This document shows, piece after piece, positions 22,320 to 32,682 of a stretch of DNA of 64,000 nucleotides. The stretch comes from Candidatus Eisenbacteria bacterium (lineage in GTDB: Bacteria; Desulfobacterota; Binatia; DP-6). Both the position numbers and the translations under genes were made by a program. Every line of letters begins with the position of its first letter. Position 1 is the stretch's first letter. Where the stretch lies: the NCBI GenBank assembly GCA_035577985.1, contig DATJZY010000127.1, forward strand, positions 1-64,000, read 5' to 3'. A model generated the notes under the pieces. The model was not told the DNA's origin and searched no databases. It worked only from the letters and a program-made list of their open reading frames with translations.

Positions 22320-24121
22320 TGACCGCCAACGCATTCCTGCAGCTCGGACTCTACCTCGTCGTCCTTCTCGCGCTTGCGAAGCCGCTCGGCGGCTATATGG
22401 CGCGCGTCTACGAGGGCCAGCCCACGTTCCTCGGTCCGGTTCTCGGGCCCATCGAGCGTCTCATCTATCGACTGTGCGGCGTCCGTCCGGACGACGGCAT
22501 GACGTGGAAGACGTACGCGGTCGCGATGATGCTCTTCAATCTGCTCGGCCTCCTCGTCGTCTATCTCCTGCAGCGCTTGCAGGGATTCCTGCCTCTCAAC
22601 CCGCAAGAGTTCGCCGCCGTGACGCCGGACTCGTCGTTCAACACGGCCGTCAGCTTCGCGACCAACACGAACTGGCAGGGGTACGGCGGCGAGGCCACGA
22701 TGAGCTACCTGACGCAGATGCTCGGCCTCAACGTGCAGAACTTCGTCTCCGCCGCGGCCGGGATGGCGACGCTCGTCGCGTTCATCCGCGGCTTCCGCAA
22801 CGTCACGACCAAGGACATCGGCAACTTCTGGGTCGACCTCACGCGCAGCACCCTCTACATCCTGCTCCCCCTCGCGCTCGTGTTGGCGCTCGTGCAGGTC
22901 TCCCAGGGAGTCGTGCAGAACTTCTCCGCCTACAAGACGGTCCCGCTCCTCCAGCCGACGTCCATGACGACGCCCGTGACGGACGCCGACGGCAACCCCG
23001 TGCTCGACGAGCAGGGCCAGCCGAAGACGGAGACGAAGGCGGTGACGGAGCAGACGTTGCCCATGGGCCCAGCCGCGTCGCAGGTGGCGATCAAACAGCT
23101 CGGCACGAACGGCGGCGGATTTTTCAACGTCAACTCGTCCCATCCCTACGAGAACCCGACGCCGCTCTCCAACTTCTTCGAAATGCTCGCCATCCTGCTG
23201 ATCGGTGCGGCGCTCTGCTACACGTTCGGCGTCATGGTCCACGACACGCGCCAGGGCTGGGCGGTGCTCGCGGCCATGACGGCGATCTTCATCGTCCTGC
23301 TCGCGCTCTGCGTGTGGGCCGAATACCAGGGCAATCCGAGGATCGCGGCGCTCGGGGTCGACACCGTCGCGAGCAACCTCTCGCCCGGCGGCAACATGGA
23401 GGGCAAGGAGGTGCGCTTCGGCGTCGCCAACTCGGCGCTCTGGGCCACCGCCACGACCGCCGCCTCGAACGGTTCGGTGAACGCGATGCACGACTCGTTC
23501 ACCCCGCTCGGCGGCCTGGTTCCGCTGTTCATGATGCAGCTGGGAGAGGTGATCTACGGCGGCGTCGGCTCGGGGCTCTACGGCATGCTCGTGTTCGCGA
23601 TCATCGCGGTGTTCGTCGCCGGGCTCATGGTCGGGCGCACGCCGGAGTACCTGGGAAAGAAGATCGAGGCCTACGAGATGAAGATGGCCTCGCTCGTCAT
23701 CCTGATCCCACCCATCGTCGTGCTCGGATTCACCGCGCTCGGCGTTGCGACGGAGGCCGGTCTCGCAGGGCGCTTCAACAAGGGCGCCCACGGCTTCAGC
23801 GAGATCCTCTATGCGTTCAGCTCGATGGGCAACAACAACGGCAGCGCCTTCGCCGGGCTCGGCGCCAACAATCCCTTCTACAACACGAGCGGTGGGATCG
23901 CGATGCTGTTCGCACGCTACTGGCTCGCCATTCCGACGCTCGCCATCGCCGGCTCGCTCGCGCAGAAGAAGGTCGTTCCGGCGAGCCCCGGCACGCTCCC
24001 GACGCACACGGCGCTCTTCGTCGTGATGCTGATCGGAGTCGTGATCATCGTGGGCGCCCTCACCTTCATTCCCGCCCTCGCGCTCGGCCCCATCGTCGAG
24101 CACCTCATGATGACTGCGTGA
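22319..24121 (+). CDS. kdpA: KdpA, K+-selective channel-like subunit
   Basis: The 600-residue membrane protein has the four selectivity-filter-like loops of Kdp[45 protein letters not shown] and [14 protein letters not shown]. It belongs to the superfamily of K+ transporters and binds K+ on the periplasmic side before KdpB-driven uptake. Length is slightly above the usual 557-590 residues because of an insert around residues 218-245 ([18 protein letters not shown]), which is common in some lineages. Confidence 0.97.
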   Translation: MTANAFLQLGLYLVVLLALAKPLGGYMARVYEGQPTFLGPVLGPIERLIYRLCGVRPDDGMTWKTYAVAMMLFNLLGLLVVYLLQRLQGFLPLNPQEFAAVTPDSSFNTAVSFATNTNWQGYGGEATMSYLTQMLGLNVQNFVSAAAGMATLVAFIRGFRNVTTKDIGNFWVDLTRSTLYILLPLALVLALVQVSQGVVQNFSAYKTVPLLQPTSMTTPVTDADGNPVLDEQGQPKTETKAVTEQTLPMGPAASQVAIKQLGTNGGGFFNVNSSHPYENPTPLSNFFEMLAILLIGAALCYTFGVMVHDTRQGWAVLAAMTAIFIVLLALCVWAEYQGNPRIAALGVDTVASNLSPGGNMEGKEVRFGVANSALWATATTAASNGSVNAMHDSFTPLGGLVPLFMMQLGEVIYGGVGSGLYGMLVFAIIAVFVAGLMVGRTPEYLGKKIEAYEMKMASLVILIPPIVVLGFTALGVATEAGLAGRFNKGAHGFSEILYAFSSMGNNNGSAFAGLGANNPFYNTSGGIAMLFARYWLAIPTLAIAGSLAQKKVVPASPGTLPTHTALFVVMLIGVVIIVGALTFIPALALGPIVEHLMMTA

Positions 24122-24143
24122 TCGAGACGCACAAGCGGAGTCG

Positions 24144-26237
24144 ATGATGACACAATCCAAGGCTCGTCCCCTCCTGGACCCAGAGATCGTGCGCGGCGCC
24201 ATCGTGGCGTCGTTCGCGAAGCTCGACCCGCGCCATCAGGTGCGAAACCCCGTGATGTTCGTCGTGCTCGTCGGCAGCGTCATCACGACCGTGCTCTTCG
24301 TGCAGGCGCTCGGTGGTCACGGCGAGGCGCCCGCCGGCTTCATCCTCGCGGTGTCGCTCTGGCTGTGGTTCACCGTGCTCTTCGCGAACTTCGCCGAGGC
24401 GATGGCCGAGGGCCGCGGCAAGGCGCAGGCCGACGCGCTCCGCAAGGCGCGCCGCGACATCGTCGCGCGAAAGCTCGACCGAGCTCCCTCGAACGGCTCC
24501 TTCGACCCCACGCGCGCCAAGTTCACGTCGGTGACCAGCGCGGACCTACGGAAGGGCAACCTCGTCTTCGTCGAGGCGGGCGAGTTCATCCCGAGCGACG
24601 GGGAGATCACGATCGGCATCGCGTCGGTCGACGAGAGCGCCATCACCGGGGAGAGCGCACCCGTGATCCGCGAGGCCGGCGGCGACCGGAGCGCTGTCAC
24701 GGGGGGCACGCGCGTCCTCTCCGACTGGCTCGTCATCACGATCACGAGCGACCCGGGCGAAACATTCCTCGACCGGATGATCGCGATGGTGGAGGGCGCC
24801 AAGCGGCAGAAGACGCCGAACGAGATCGCCCTCAACATCCTGCTGGCCGGGTTCACGATCATCTTCCTGCTCGCGACCGTGACGCTGCTGCCGTTCTCGA
24901 TCTACAGCGTGAACGAGGTCGGGCAGGGGGCGCCGATCACGGTGACCGTGCTGGCGGCGCTCCTCGTCTGCTTGATCCCGACCACCATCGGCGGGCTCCT
25001 CTCCGCCATCGGCATTGCCGGCATGGACCGCATGATCCAGTCGAACGTCATCGCGATGTCGGGCCGCGCCGTCGAGGCGGCCGGCGACGTCGACGTGCTC
25101 TTGCTGGACAAGACCGGCACGATCACGCTCGGCAACCGGCAGGCCACGGCCTTCATGCCGGCCGACGGCGTGAGCGTCGAGAAGCTCGCCGACGCCGCGC
25201 AGCTCGCCTCGCTCGCCGACGAGACGCCCGAGGGCCGCAGCATCGTCGTCCTCGCCAAGGAGAGGTACGGGCTCCGCGAGCGGGACATCCACGCGCTCGG
25301 AGCCACCTTCGTGCCCTTCAGCGCCCAGACCCGCATGAGCGGCGCCGACCTGAACGGCCGCCAGGTACGCAAAGGCGCATCCGACGCGATCGAGGAATAC
25401 GTGAAGGCGCTGGGCGGGCATTTCCCGGCCGTCGTCCACACGAGCGTCGAGACGATCGCACGCGAGGGCGGGACGCCGCTCGTCGTGGCCGAGGGCGCAC
25501 AGGTCATGGGCGTCATCCAGCTGAAGGACATCGTCAAGACGCGCATCAAGGACCGCTTCGCCGAGCTCCGGCGCATGGGCATCAAGACGGTCATGATCAC
25601 CGGCGACAACCCGCTGACGGCCGCATCGATCGCCGCCGAAGCCGGCGTCGACGACTTCCTCGCGCAGGCCACGCCCGAGAAGAAGCTCGACCTCATCCGC
25701 GAGCATCAGCGCGGCGGCCGGCTCGTCGCCATGACGGGCGACGGGACCAACGACGCCCCCGCGCTCGCCCAGGCGGACGTCGCCGTCGCGATGAACACCG
25801 GAACCCAGGCCGCGAAGGAAGCCGGCAACATGGTCGACCTCGACTCGAACCCGACCAAGCTGATCGAGATCGTCGAGATCGGGAAGCAACTCCTGATGAC
25901 TCGCGGCGCGCTCACCACCTTCAGCATCGCGAACGACGTCGCGAAGTACTTCGCGATCATCCCGGCGGCCTTCGCGACCACCTATCCGGTCCTCAACCGC
26001 CTGAACGTGATGGGCCTCGCGACTCCGCAGAGCGCCATCCTCTCGGCCGTCATCTTCAATGCCATCATCATCATCCTCCTGATCCCCCTCGCGCTGCGCG
26101 GCGTACGCTATCGGGCGGTCGGGGCGTCCGTCCTCTTGCGCGACAACCTGCTCATCTACGGCCTCGGCGGCATCGTCGCACCCTTCATCGGCATCAAGGC
26201 GATCGACATGCTGCTGGTAGGGCTCGGGCTCGCCTGA
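24144..26237 (+). CDS. kdpB: KdpB, P-type ATPase subunit
   Basis: The 697-residue product shows the P-type motifs: [15 protein letters not shown] in the actuator domain, [13 protein letters not shown] with the phosphorylated Asp near residue 322, [20 protein letters not shown], and [20 protein letters not shown]. KdpB energises K+ uptake through KdpA. Two ATG codons lie in tandem (24144 and 24147). Spacing to kdpA is 22 bp and to kdpC 16 bp. Confidence 0.97.
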   Translation: MMTQSKARPLLDPEIVRGAIVASFAKLDPRHQVRNPVMFVVLVGSVITTVLFVQALGGHGEAPAGFILAVSLWLWFTVLFANFAEAMAEGRGKAQADALRKARRDIVARKLDRAPSNGSFDPTRAKFTSVTSADLRKGNLVFVEAGEFIPSDGEITIGIASVDESAITGESAPVIREAGGDRSAVTGGTRVLSDWLVITITSDPGETFLDRMIAMVEGAKRQKTPNEIALNILLAGFTIIFLLATVTLLPFSIYSVNEVGQGAPITVTVLAALLVCLIPTTIGGLLSAIGIAGMDRMIQSNVIAMSGRAVEAAGDVDVLLLDKTGTITLGNRQATAFMPADGVSVEKLADAAQLASLADETPEGRSIVVLAKERYGLRERDIHALGATFVPFSAQTRMSGADLNGRQVRKGASDAIEEYVKALGGHFPAVVHTSVETIAREGGTPLVVAEGAQVMGVIQLKDIVKTRIKDRFAELRRMGIKTVMITGDNPLTAASIAAEAGVDDFLAQATPEKKLDLIREHQRGGRLVAMTGDGTNDAPALAQADVAVAMNTGTQAAKEAGNMVDLDSNPTKLIEIVEIGKQLLMTRGALTTFSIANDVAKYFAIIPAAFATTYPVLNRLNVMGLATPQSAILSAVIFNAIIIILLIPLALRGVRYRAVGASVLLRDNLLIYGLGGIVAPFIGIKAIDMLLVGLGLA

Positions 26238-26253
26238 CCACGGGAGACGACCA

Positions 26254-26826
26254 ATGAAACAACTCCGTCCAGCCCTGATGTCCCTCGCGCTGCTGACGAT
26301 CCTCACGGGAGTCGTCTATCCGCTCGTCGTGACCGGCATCGCCCAGGTGCTCTTCCCGTCGCAGGCGAACGGCAGCCTGATCGTGAAGGACGGCCAGCCC
26401 GTCGGCTCGGCCCTGATCGGTCAACCCTTCGACGATCCGAAGTACTTCTGGAGCCGGCTCTCGGCGACCTCGCCAGTCGCGTACAACGGCGCCGTGTCCT
26501 CGGGATCGAACCTGGGTCCGCTGAACGACGCGCTCGTGGACGCGGTGAAGGCGCGCGTCGACGCCTTGAAGAACGCCGATCCGGCGAACCCGCGGCCCAT
26601 TCCGGTCGATCTCGTCACCGCGTCCGGAAGCGGGCTCGACCCGCACATCAGTCCGGCTGCCGCCACCTATCAGGTGGCCCGCGTGGCGCGGGTGCGCGGG
26701 CTCCCCGAGGCGACGGTCGAAGGGCTCGTCACGCGCCACACGCACGGTCGCCAGTTGGGGATGCTCGGTGAGCCCGTGGTCGACGTTCTGGCGTTGAACC
26801 TCGCGCTGGACGCCGCGACCAAGTAG
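26254..26826 (+). CDS. kdpC: KdpC, assembly subunit of the K+-transporting ATPase
   Basis: The 190-residue product has one N-terminal membrane helix ([20 protein letters not shown]) and a periplasmic domain with the conserved family motifs [47 protein letters not shown] and VLALNLALD. KdpC stabilises the complex and increases K+ affinity. Confidence 0.96.
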   Translation: MKQLRPALMSLALLTILTGVVYPLVVTGIAQVLFPSQANGSLIVKDGQPVGSALIGQPFDDPKYFWSRLSATSPVAYNGAVSSGSNLGPLNDALVDAVKARVDALKNADPANPRPIPVDLVTASGSGLDPHISPAAATYQVARVARVRGLPEATVEGLVTRHTHGRQLGMLGEPVVDVLALNLALDAATK

Positions 26827-26837
26827 AATCTCGCCGC

Positions 26838-29834
26838 GTGCCCTCTCGCACCTCGGATGACGCCCGGCGTCCGTCGCCCGAGGCCCTGCTAGCGACGGCG
26901 GCGCGAGAGACGCGCGCGCGGCTCAAGATCTTCGTCGGGGCGGCGCCGGGGGTAGGCAAGACCTACGCGATGTTGCAGGCCGCGCGCCAGCGGCGGGCGG
27001 AGGGCATCGTCGTCGTCGTCGGCGTCGTCGAGACGCACGGGCGCTCCGAGACCACGGCGTTGCTCGAGGGTCTCGAGGTCATCCCGCGCCGCGCCATCCC
27101 ATATCGCGGGCAGATGCTCGCCGAGATGGACCTCGACGCCCTGCTCGCGAGACGGCCCGAGCTGGCGGTGGTCGACGAGCTCGCGCACACGAACGCGCCC
27201 GGTAGCCGGCATCCGAAGCGCTACCTCGACGTCCAGGAGCTTCTCGACGCGGGCATCGACGTCTACACGACGGTCAACATCCAGCACCTCGAGAGCCTGA
27301 ACGACGTCGTCGCGCAGATCACGGGCGTGCGCGTCCGCGAGACGGTGCCGGACGCGATCCTCGATCGCGCCGACGAGGTCCAGCTGATCGACCTTCCGCC
27401 CGAAGAGCTGCTCCAACGCTTGCGCGACGGCAAGGTCTACGTGCCCCAGCAGGCCGAGCGCGCGCTCGAGCACTTCTTCCAACCCGCCAACCTGACAGCG
27501 CTGCGAGAGCTCGCGCTGCGGGAGACGGCCGAGCACGTCGACGAGCAGGTGCAGACGCATCGCCGGGCGCGCGGCGTCGCGGAGCCCTGGGGCGTCGCGG
27601 AGCGGCTGCTCGTGGCGGTCGGTGGCGGCGCCCTCTCGGAACGGCTCGTCCGCATCACGCGGCGGATCGCCGAGCGGCGTGACGCGCCATGGATGGCCGT
27701 CTTCGTCGAGCCGTCGCGCTTCCATGAGGCGTCCGAGGAGGAGCGCGCGCGGCCGGCGCAGGTGCTCGCACTGGTGAAGCGGCTCGGCGGCGAGGCGCTG
27801 ACCGTGCCGGGGGACGACGTCGCCGGGGAGCTCGTCCGCGTCGCGCGCGAGCACGACGCGACGGAAATCATCGTCGGACGCCCGGTTCGCCCCGCTTGGC
27901 ACGCGCTGCGCGGCCGCTCTGTCGTGGACAGGGTCATTCGTCTCAGCGAGTCGATCGACGTGCGCGTGGTGTCCGGAGGCGCCGAGGCGGTCGCGCCGGC
28001 GCCGCCGCCGCGGCGCTGGGGTAGCCCGCGCCGCTATGCGATGGCGGGCGGCATCGTCGTCGCCGCGGGCCTCATCGCGCGCGGGCTCCAGCTCGTCTTG
28101 CCGCTCCCCGATCCGGGCATGGTGTTCCTGGCCGCGGTGCTCGTGAGCGCGATCGCAACGGGGCTCGGGCCGTCGATCGCCGCCTCGATCGTCGCGCTCC
28201 TCGTGTACGACTTCTTCTTCGTCGAGCCGTACTACACGTTCACGGTCGCAAAACCCCAGGACATTCTCTCCCTCATGGTGTTCCTCGTGGTGGCCGTGGT
28301 CCTCTCCGAGCTCACCTCGCGCGTGCGGGCGCAAGCGGAAGCGGCGCGGCGACGCGAAGCGCGGATGACCGCCCTGCGGGCGTTCGCCGGCGAAATGGCC
28401 GCCGCGGCGACCCTCGCAGACGTCGTCGGGCGGACCGTCCAGCACGTGAGCCGGGTGCTCGGGGCGCCGGCGGCGGTGCTGCTCCCCGAGGGCGAGCGTC
28501 TCACCGTGCAAGGCATCGATCCTCCGGGGACGGAGCTCGATGAGCCCGAGCGGGGGACGGCCGCGTGGGTGTGGCAGCACGACCAGCCGGCCGGGCGGGG
28601 GACGGACACGCTGCCCGGGGGCGGGTGGCTGCACGTGCCCCTGTCGACGGCGCGCGGCGCGGTCGGGGTGCTCGCGCTGCGCGCGACCGCGGACCAGGTG
28701 CTTCCGCTCGAGCAGCGCCAGCTCCTCGAAGCGTTCGCGGGGCAGGCCGCCGTCGCGATCGAGCGCAGCCGCATCGACGTCGTCCTCGCCGAAAAGGCGA
28801 AGACGGAGGCGGTCATCGAGAGCATCGAGGACGGCCTCGTGGTTCTCGATCACACGGGGCACGTGGTCCACGTGAACGAGGTGGCGTGCGCGATCCTCGG
28901 CGTCGAGCGGGCGCAGGCGCTCGGAACCGCGTTCGCCGAGCTCGGCTCGAATCACCCGCACTACCTGCGGCTGCGCGGAGTGGTGGCCAACCTCCTCGCG
29001 CACCCCGAGCAGCCTCACGAGCCGGTCGAGCTCGCGCTCTACCTGCGCGGGCGCGACCACTACTTCGTGCTGCGCCCGACGCCACTCCATCTCCCCGGCG
29101 GCGGGCCCGCGGGGCTGATCGTCGTCCTCCAGGACGTCACCTATCTGCGCGACCAGGAGGCACGCCGCGAGCAGCTCATGGCGACGCTGTCCCACGAGCT
29201 CCGCACCCCGCTCCAATCGCTTCGGCTGGCGACCGACCTGTTGGACCGGTCGGGCACCTCGGCCGACGGGCCGCCCGCGGAGCTCGTCGCGGCCGCGCGC
29301 GAGGACGTGGCGCGGCTCGAGGACGTGGCGGCGCGGCTCCTCGACGTGTCGCGGTCGCGGGCGATGAGCATTGCGCTCGAGCGGCGCGACCTCGACCTGC
29401 CGGACGTGGTCACGCGCGTCGTGCGTCTGTTTGCGCTGCAGGCCCGTGAGCGGGACGTGACGGTCACCCCCGCGATCGCCGAGGGCAACCTCCGTCTGGC
29501 GGGGGACCCGACGAAGATCACCTGGGCGCTCTCGAACCTGATCGCCAACGCGCTCCGCTACACGCCGCGCGGCGGGCGGATCACGGTCGAAGCCGGGGCC
29601 GCCAACGGCGCCGTGCGCCTCGTGGTCGCCGACACCGGGCCCGGGATCCCCCCCGAGCTGCGGGAGCGGATCTTCGAGCGGTTCGTGCAGGGTGGGGGCG
29701 ACACCGAGCCGGGCGCCGCCGGCCTCGGGCTCGCCATCGTGCGCGACATCGTGCAGGCTCACGGCGGCCGGGTCTTCGTCGAGAGTGAGGTCGGCCACGG
29801 GACGCGCTTCACGATCGAGCTTCCGCGGGGGTGA
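26838..29834 (+). CDS. kdpD: KdpD sensor kinase with additional PAS domain
   Basis: The 998-residue product starts at a GTG. In order it has: the KdpD domain with Walker A GAAPGVGKTYAML (about 33-45) and VVDELAHTNAPGSRH, a Usp-like domain (about 250-370), four DUF4118 membrane segments (about 395-500), a GAF domain (about 515-640), a PAS domain (AVIESIEDGLVVLDHTGHVV, about 655-760), HisKA (ATLSHELRTPLQSL, His near 786) and HATPase (NLIANALRYTP, DTGPGIPPELRERIFERF, GLGLAIVRD). The usual KdpD is about 890 residues; the PAS domain explains the extra length and may add a second signal. It couples to the NtrC-type regulator that overlaps its 3' end. Confidence 0.95.
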   Translation: MPSRTSDDARRPSPEALLATAARETRARLKIFVGAAPGVGKTYAMLQAARQRRAEGIVVVVGVVETHGRSETTALLEGLEVIPRRAIPYRGQMLAEMDLDALLARRPELAVVDELAHTNAPGSRHPKRYLDVQELLDAGIDVYTTVNIQHLESLNDVVAQITGVRVRETVPDAILDRADEVQLIDLPPEELLQRLRDGKVYVPQQAERALEHFFQPANLTALRELALRETAEHVDEQVQTHRRARGVAEPWGVAERLLVAVGGGALSERLVRITRRIAERRDAPWMAVFVEPSRFHEASEEERARPAQVLALVKRLGGEALTVPGDDVAGELVRVAREHDATEIIVGRPVRPAWHALRGRSVVDRVIRLSESIDVRVVSGGAEAVAPAPPPRRWGSPRRYAMAGGIVVAAGLIARGLQLVLPLPDPGMVFLAAVLVSAIATGLGPSIAASIVALLVYDFFFVEPYYTFTVAKPQDILSLMVFLVVAVVLSELTSRVRAQAEAARRREARMTALRAFAGEMAAAATLADVVGRTVQHVSRVLGAPAAVLLPEGERLTVQGIDPPGTELDEPERGTAAWVWQHDQPAGRGTDTLPGGGWLHVPLSTARGAVGVLALRATADQVLPLEQRQLLEAFAGQAAVAIERSRIDVVLAEKAKTEAVIESIEDGLVVLDHTGHVVHVNEVACAILGVERAQALGTAFAELGSNHPHYLRLRGVVANLLAHPEQPHEPVELALYLRGRDHYFVLRPTPLHLPGGGPAGLIVVLQDVTYLRDQEARREQLMATLSHELRTPLQSLRLATDLLDRSGTSADGPPAELVAAAREDVARLEDVAARLLDVSRSRAMSIALERRDLDLPDVVTRVVRLFALQARERDVTVTPAIAEGNLRLAGDPTKITWALSNLIANALRYTPRGGRITVEAGAANGAVRLVVADTGPGIPPELRERIFERFVQGGGDTEPGAAGLGLAIVRDIVQAHGGRVFVESEVGHGTRFTIELPRG

Positions 29835-31165
29835 CCAGGATGCCGACCATCCTCATCGTCGATGACGAGAAGAACATCCGGACGCACCTCGCGAGCGTCG
29901 TGGAGCGGGCGGGCTACCGTGCCCTCGTGGCCGCCGACGGGACCGATGCCCTGCGCCGGCTCGAGCGGGAGGCGGTCGACCTCGTGCTGTCCGACGTGCG
30001 CATGCCCGGCCTCGACGGGATGACGCTCCTGCGCGAGCTGCGGAGCCGGCGACCCGAGGCGCTCGTCATCCTCATGACGGCCTTCGCGACGGTCGCGGGA
30101 GCGGTCGAAGCCATGCGCGAGGGCGCTCACGACTACCTCGTGAAGCCTTTCTCGATGGACGAGGTCGAGGTCGTGATCGCGCGCGCGCTCGAGGTGCAGG
30201 GGCTCCGGCGGGAGAATCGCAGCCTGCGGCGCGCGGTCGATCCTCCTGCGCTCCTCGAGTCGGCGAATCCGGCGATGCGGCGCGTGCTCGAGACGGCGCT
30301 ACAGGCGGCGGCGTCCGACGCGACCGTGCTGCTCGGCGGCGAGAGCGGAACGGGAAAGAACGTGCTCGCGCGCGCGATCCACGATTGGAGCCCGCGCCGC
30401 ACGCGGCCGTTCGTCGTGATCGCGTGCACGACGCTCGCCGATCACCTCCTCGAGAGCGAGCTTTTCGGACACGTGCGAGGAGCCTTCACGGGTGCCTGGA
30501 AGGACAAGCCCGGTCGCCTCGAGCGCGCGCAGGGGGGCACGGTCTTCCTCGACGAGGTTGGCGAGCTGCCGCCCGAGCTGCAGGCGAAGCTGCTCCGCTT
30601 CCTGGAGGAACGGCAGTTCGAGCGCGTCGGCGGGGCGGACACGATCGAGGTCGACGCACGCGTCGTAGCGGCGACGAACCGGGACCTCGAAGCCGAGGTG
30701 CATGCAGGGCGCTTCCGCGAAGACCTCTTCTTCCGCTTGAACGTGATCGGGCTCCGGCTTCCGCCTCTCCGGGAGCGTCCCGAGGACCTGCCGGCGCTCG
30801 TCGATCACCTGCTCGGCACGCTGCGGGTCCGTCACGCGCGCCCCGACGTCGCGCTCGCCCCGGCCGCACGCGAGGCCCTTCTGGCGTCGCGCTGGCCCGG
30901 CAACGTGCGCGAGCTGGTGAACGTTCTCGAGCGCGCGCTCGTGCTCTGCCGCGGCGACGCGGTACAGGTGGAGGACCTGCCCGATCACGTGACGCGCCCG
31001 GGCCCGCCTCCGCCGACTGGCGGGACGTCGTCGCTCGAGGACATGGAGCGGCGGCACGTGCAGACCGTGCTCGCCGAGTCGGCGACGCTCGAAGAGGCGG
31101 CGGCGCGGCTCGGCATCAACGTCACGACGCTCTGGCGCAAGCGCAAGCGCTGGAACCTCGACTGA
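29831..31165 (+). CDS. NtrC-family sigma-54-dependent response regulator in the KdpE position
   Basis: The 444-residue product overlaps kdpD by four bases. The receiver domain is clear (ILIVDDEKN, LVLSDVRMPGLDG, MTAF, KPF). The AAA+ domain has GESGTGKN (Walker A, with Asn where Glu is usual), the sigma-54 contact loop GHVRGAFTGA, and GGTVFLDEVGELPPELQAKLLRFLEE. A Fis-type helix-turn-helix ends the protein (EEAAARLGINVTTLWRKRKRW). KdpE is normally an OmpR-type regulator with a winged helix; this protein is not. It should activate a sigma-54 promoter, and a matching -24/-12 candidate precedes the operon. Confidence 0.95.
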   Translation: MTRMPTILIVDDEKNIRTHLASVVERAGYRALVAADGTDALRRLEREAVDLVLSDVRMPGLDGMTLLRELRSRRPEALVILMTAFATVAGAVEAMREGAHDYLVKPFSMDEVEVVIARALEVQGLRRENRSLRRAVDPPALLESANPAMRRVLETALQAAASDATVLLGGESGTGKNVLARAIHDWSPRRTRPFVVIACTTLADHLLESELFGHVRGAFTGAWKDKPGRLERAQGGTVFLDEVGELPPELQAKLLRFLEERQFERVGGADTIEVDARVVAATNRDLEAEVHAGRFREDLFFRLNVIGLRLPPLRERPEDLPALVDHLLGTLRVRHARPDVALAPAAREALLASRWPGNVRELVNVLERALVLCRGDAVQVEDLPDHVTRPGPPPPTGGTSSLEDMERRHVQTVLAESATLEEAAARLGINVTTLWRKRKRWNLD

Positions 31166-31189
31166 CGCCGACCGACCGGGGAGGTGCCA

Positions 31190-31237
31190 CCGCACGCCCG
31201 CCACCAGCGTATGCTGGGGGGAGGGACGGGCGTGCGG
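31190..31237. terminator. Nested inverted repeat between convergent genes
   Basis: CCGCACGCCCG (31190-31200) is complementary to CGGGCGTGCGG (31227-31237). A second dyad, CCAGC/GCTGG, sits inside the loop. It separates the sigma-54 regulator gene from the convergent lipoprotein gene and is probably a bidirectional terminator. Confidence 0.6.
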
Positions 31238-31259
31238 CGGCAAGCCCGAAGCGCCCGTG

Positions 31260-31964
31260 TCAGCGCATCGGGAGGGATTGGATCAGTGGCCCCCGATCGC
31301 CCTGGTAGACGTTGAGTGTGTGTCCCTCGATCCAGTCGATCTCGCTGGCGAGCGAGATGACGGCGGCGACGGCCAGCTCCTCGCTCACGCCGGCGGGAAG
31401 CGCGGCCTCGTAGATTCGCGGAGCGGCCTCGTACGGACCGATGCGAAGGCGCAGCCAGCCCACCTCGGTGCCCTTCGTGTCGCGGAGCGCCGACTGGTAC
31501 CTGCCACGGACGTCGAGGATCGTCTGTGCGCTCCGGGTGAGGGTGGTCGTTGCGGCGTTGCCGTCGGTCCTTGCGAAGACGTCGGACTGGATGGGCTCGC
31601 CCCCGGGCGGCTCGATGTGCAGACGCACGGCGTTGTCGTCCCAGCTCGGGCGGACGTCGCCGAGCGACTGGTCCGAGACCTCGAGGCCCGCCCGCGCGCT
31701 CGTGCCGGCATTGCCGTCGATCCAGTAGGCCGCCAGCGTCTTCCCATCGTGGCGCAGCGCCCAGGCGGGATCGCCGGGGAGACGCAGGAACTGCGGAGCC
31801 GTCACGAGAGCCGGCTTGCCCGACAGCGGGCGATCCACGACGAACACCTGGCTCTCCTGGTGTGCCGCGAAGGTGACGTCGGAATCGAGGGGGATCGTGT
31901 GCAGGCCGCACCCGCAGGCGACGACCGGGCCGAGTGACGTCAGGATGAAGAGGAAGACTCTCAT
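31260..31964 (-). CDS. Putative lipoprotein of unknown function
   Basis: The 234-residue product has a short signal peptide with a lipobox-like end (LGPVVAC), followed by CGLHTIPLDSDVTFAAHQESQ. The rest is probably beta-rich with a conserved-looking helical tail (EELAVAAVISLASEIDWIEGH). No family is recognised. It is the last of three envelope genes that follow the sulfate operon on the same strand. Confidence 0.65.
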   Translation of the reverse strand: MRVFLFILTSLGPVVACGCGLHTIPLDSDVTFAAHQESQVFVVDRPLSGKPALVTAPQFLRLPGDPAWALRHDGKTLAAYWIDGNAGTSARAGLEVSDQSLGDVRPSWDDNAVRLHIEPPGGEPIQSDVFARTDGNAATTTLTRSAQTILDVRGRYQSALRDTKGTEVGWLRLRIGPYEAAPRIYEAALPAGVSEELAVAAVISLASEIDWIEGHTLNVYQGDRGPLIQSLPMR

Positions 31965-32047
31965 CGCGCCTCGTCGAGGTTTGGATACGCTCGATGCCCG
32001 GACGGGCCCGGCCCGAGGGCCGGACCCGTCCGGTTCGCATCAGCCGG

Positions 32048-32611
32048 CTACTGGTTGGGGCAGTCCGCGATGCAGAACGTGAAGTTGGTGTGGCAGACCT
32101 GCTTTGCCTCCGAGCACTGGAACTTGCACAGCTTGAACGTCAAGCTCTTGGTCACGAGGCATCCCTGATCCCCCGATGCCCAGATGGTGTCGCCGTCCGG
32201 AATCGTCTTGCAGGCCTTCGTGTCGTTCCTGCGGTTCGTCCGGCACGTCTTCATGCAGGTCTTGCGGGTCGTCGGGACGTTCGTCAGGCACTTCGACAGG
32301 TTCGTCTGGCACTTCGTCGCGCACTTGACCCCGTCGCCGGCCGCGAAGCACTGGGCGTACGCCGTCTGATACTGCTTCAAGCAGTCGTCCTTCGTGCCCG
32401 GGCACTGCCGGTACGCCTGCTTCGCAGCTTTGATGCAGGCCCGCGTTTCGGGGCTGAACGGGTGCGGGAGCAGCGTGGTGGTCGTGCTGGTACTGGTGGA
32501 CGTGGTGGTCGTGGCGGTTTGCGCGTGCGCCGTGCCGCGCAGGAGCACGGCGATCGCCAGGACCCCCACTGTCATGCACTTCGATACTCGAAACATCGCG
32601 AAAGTCTCCAT
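32048..32611 (-). CDS. Exported Cys-rich helical protein with CX3C motifs
   Basis: The 187-residue product starts at an ATG with GGAGG eight bases upstream. A signal peptide (ending GTAHA) and a Thr-rich spacer precede a domain with 16 cysteines. Four pairs have CX3C spacing (CATKC, CMKTC, CKFQC, CIADC), which on a helix suggests a disulfide-clamped helical hairpin. No family is recognised. It shares an 18-bp sequence covering the ribosome binding site with the porin gene upstream. Its cysteine content is notable next to a cysteine-regulated sulfate operon. Confidence 0.72.
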   Translation of the reverse strand: METFAMFRVSKCMTVGVLAIAVLLRGTAHAQTATTTTSTSTSTTTTLLPHPFSPETRACIKAAKQAYRQCPGTKDDCLKQYQTAYAQCFAAGDGVKCATKCQTNLSKCLTNVPTTRKTCMKTCRTNRRNDTKACKTIPDGDTIWASGDQGCLVTKSLTFKLCKFQCSEAKQVCHTNFTFCIADCPNQ

Positions 32612-32682
32612 CTGCGTGCCTCCGGTCCATCCGGGGCCGCGAGCGTTTGTGGTGGCGTTCATGGTGTCGTCCCGGTCCTCGG

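Noticed and set aside
24365-26257. Long second-frame and antisense open frames across kdpA, kdpB and kdpD
   Set aside because: These have Arg-rich or Asp/Glu/His-rich shadow compositions and lie over genes with unmistakable family motifs.
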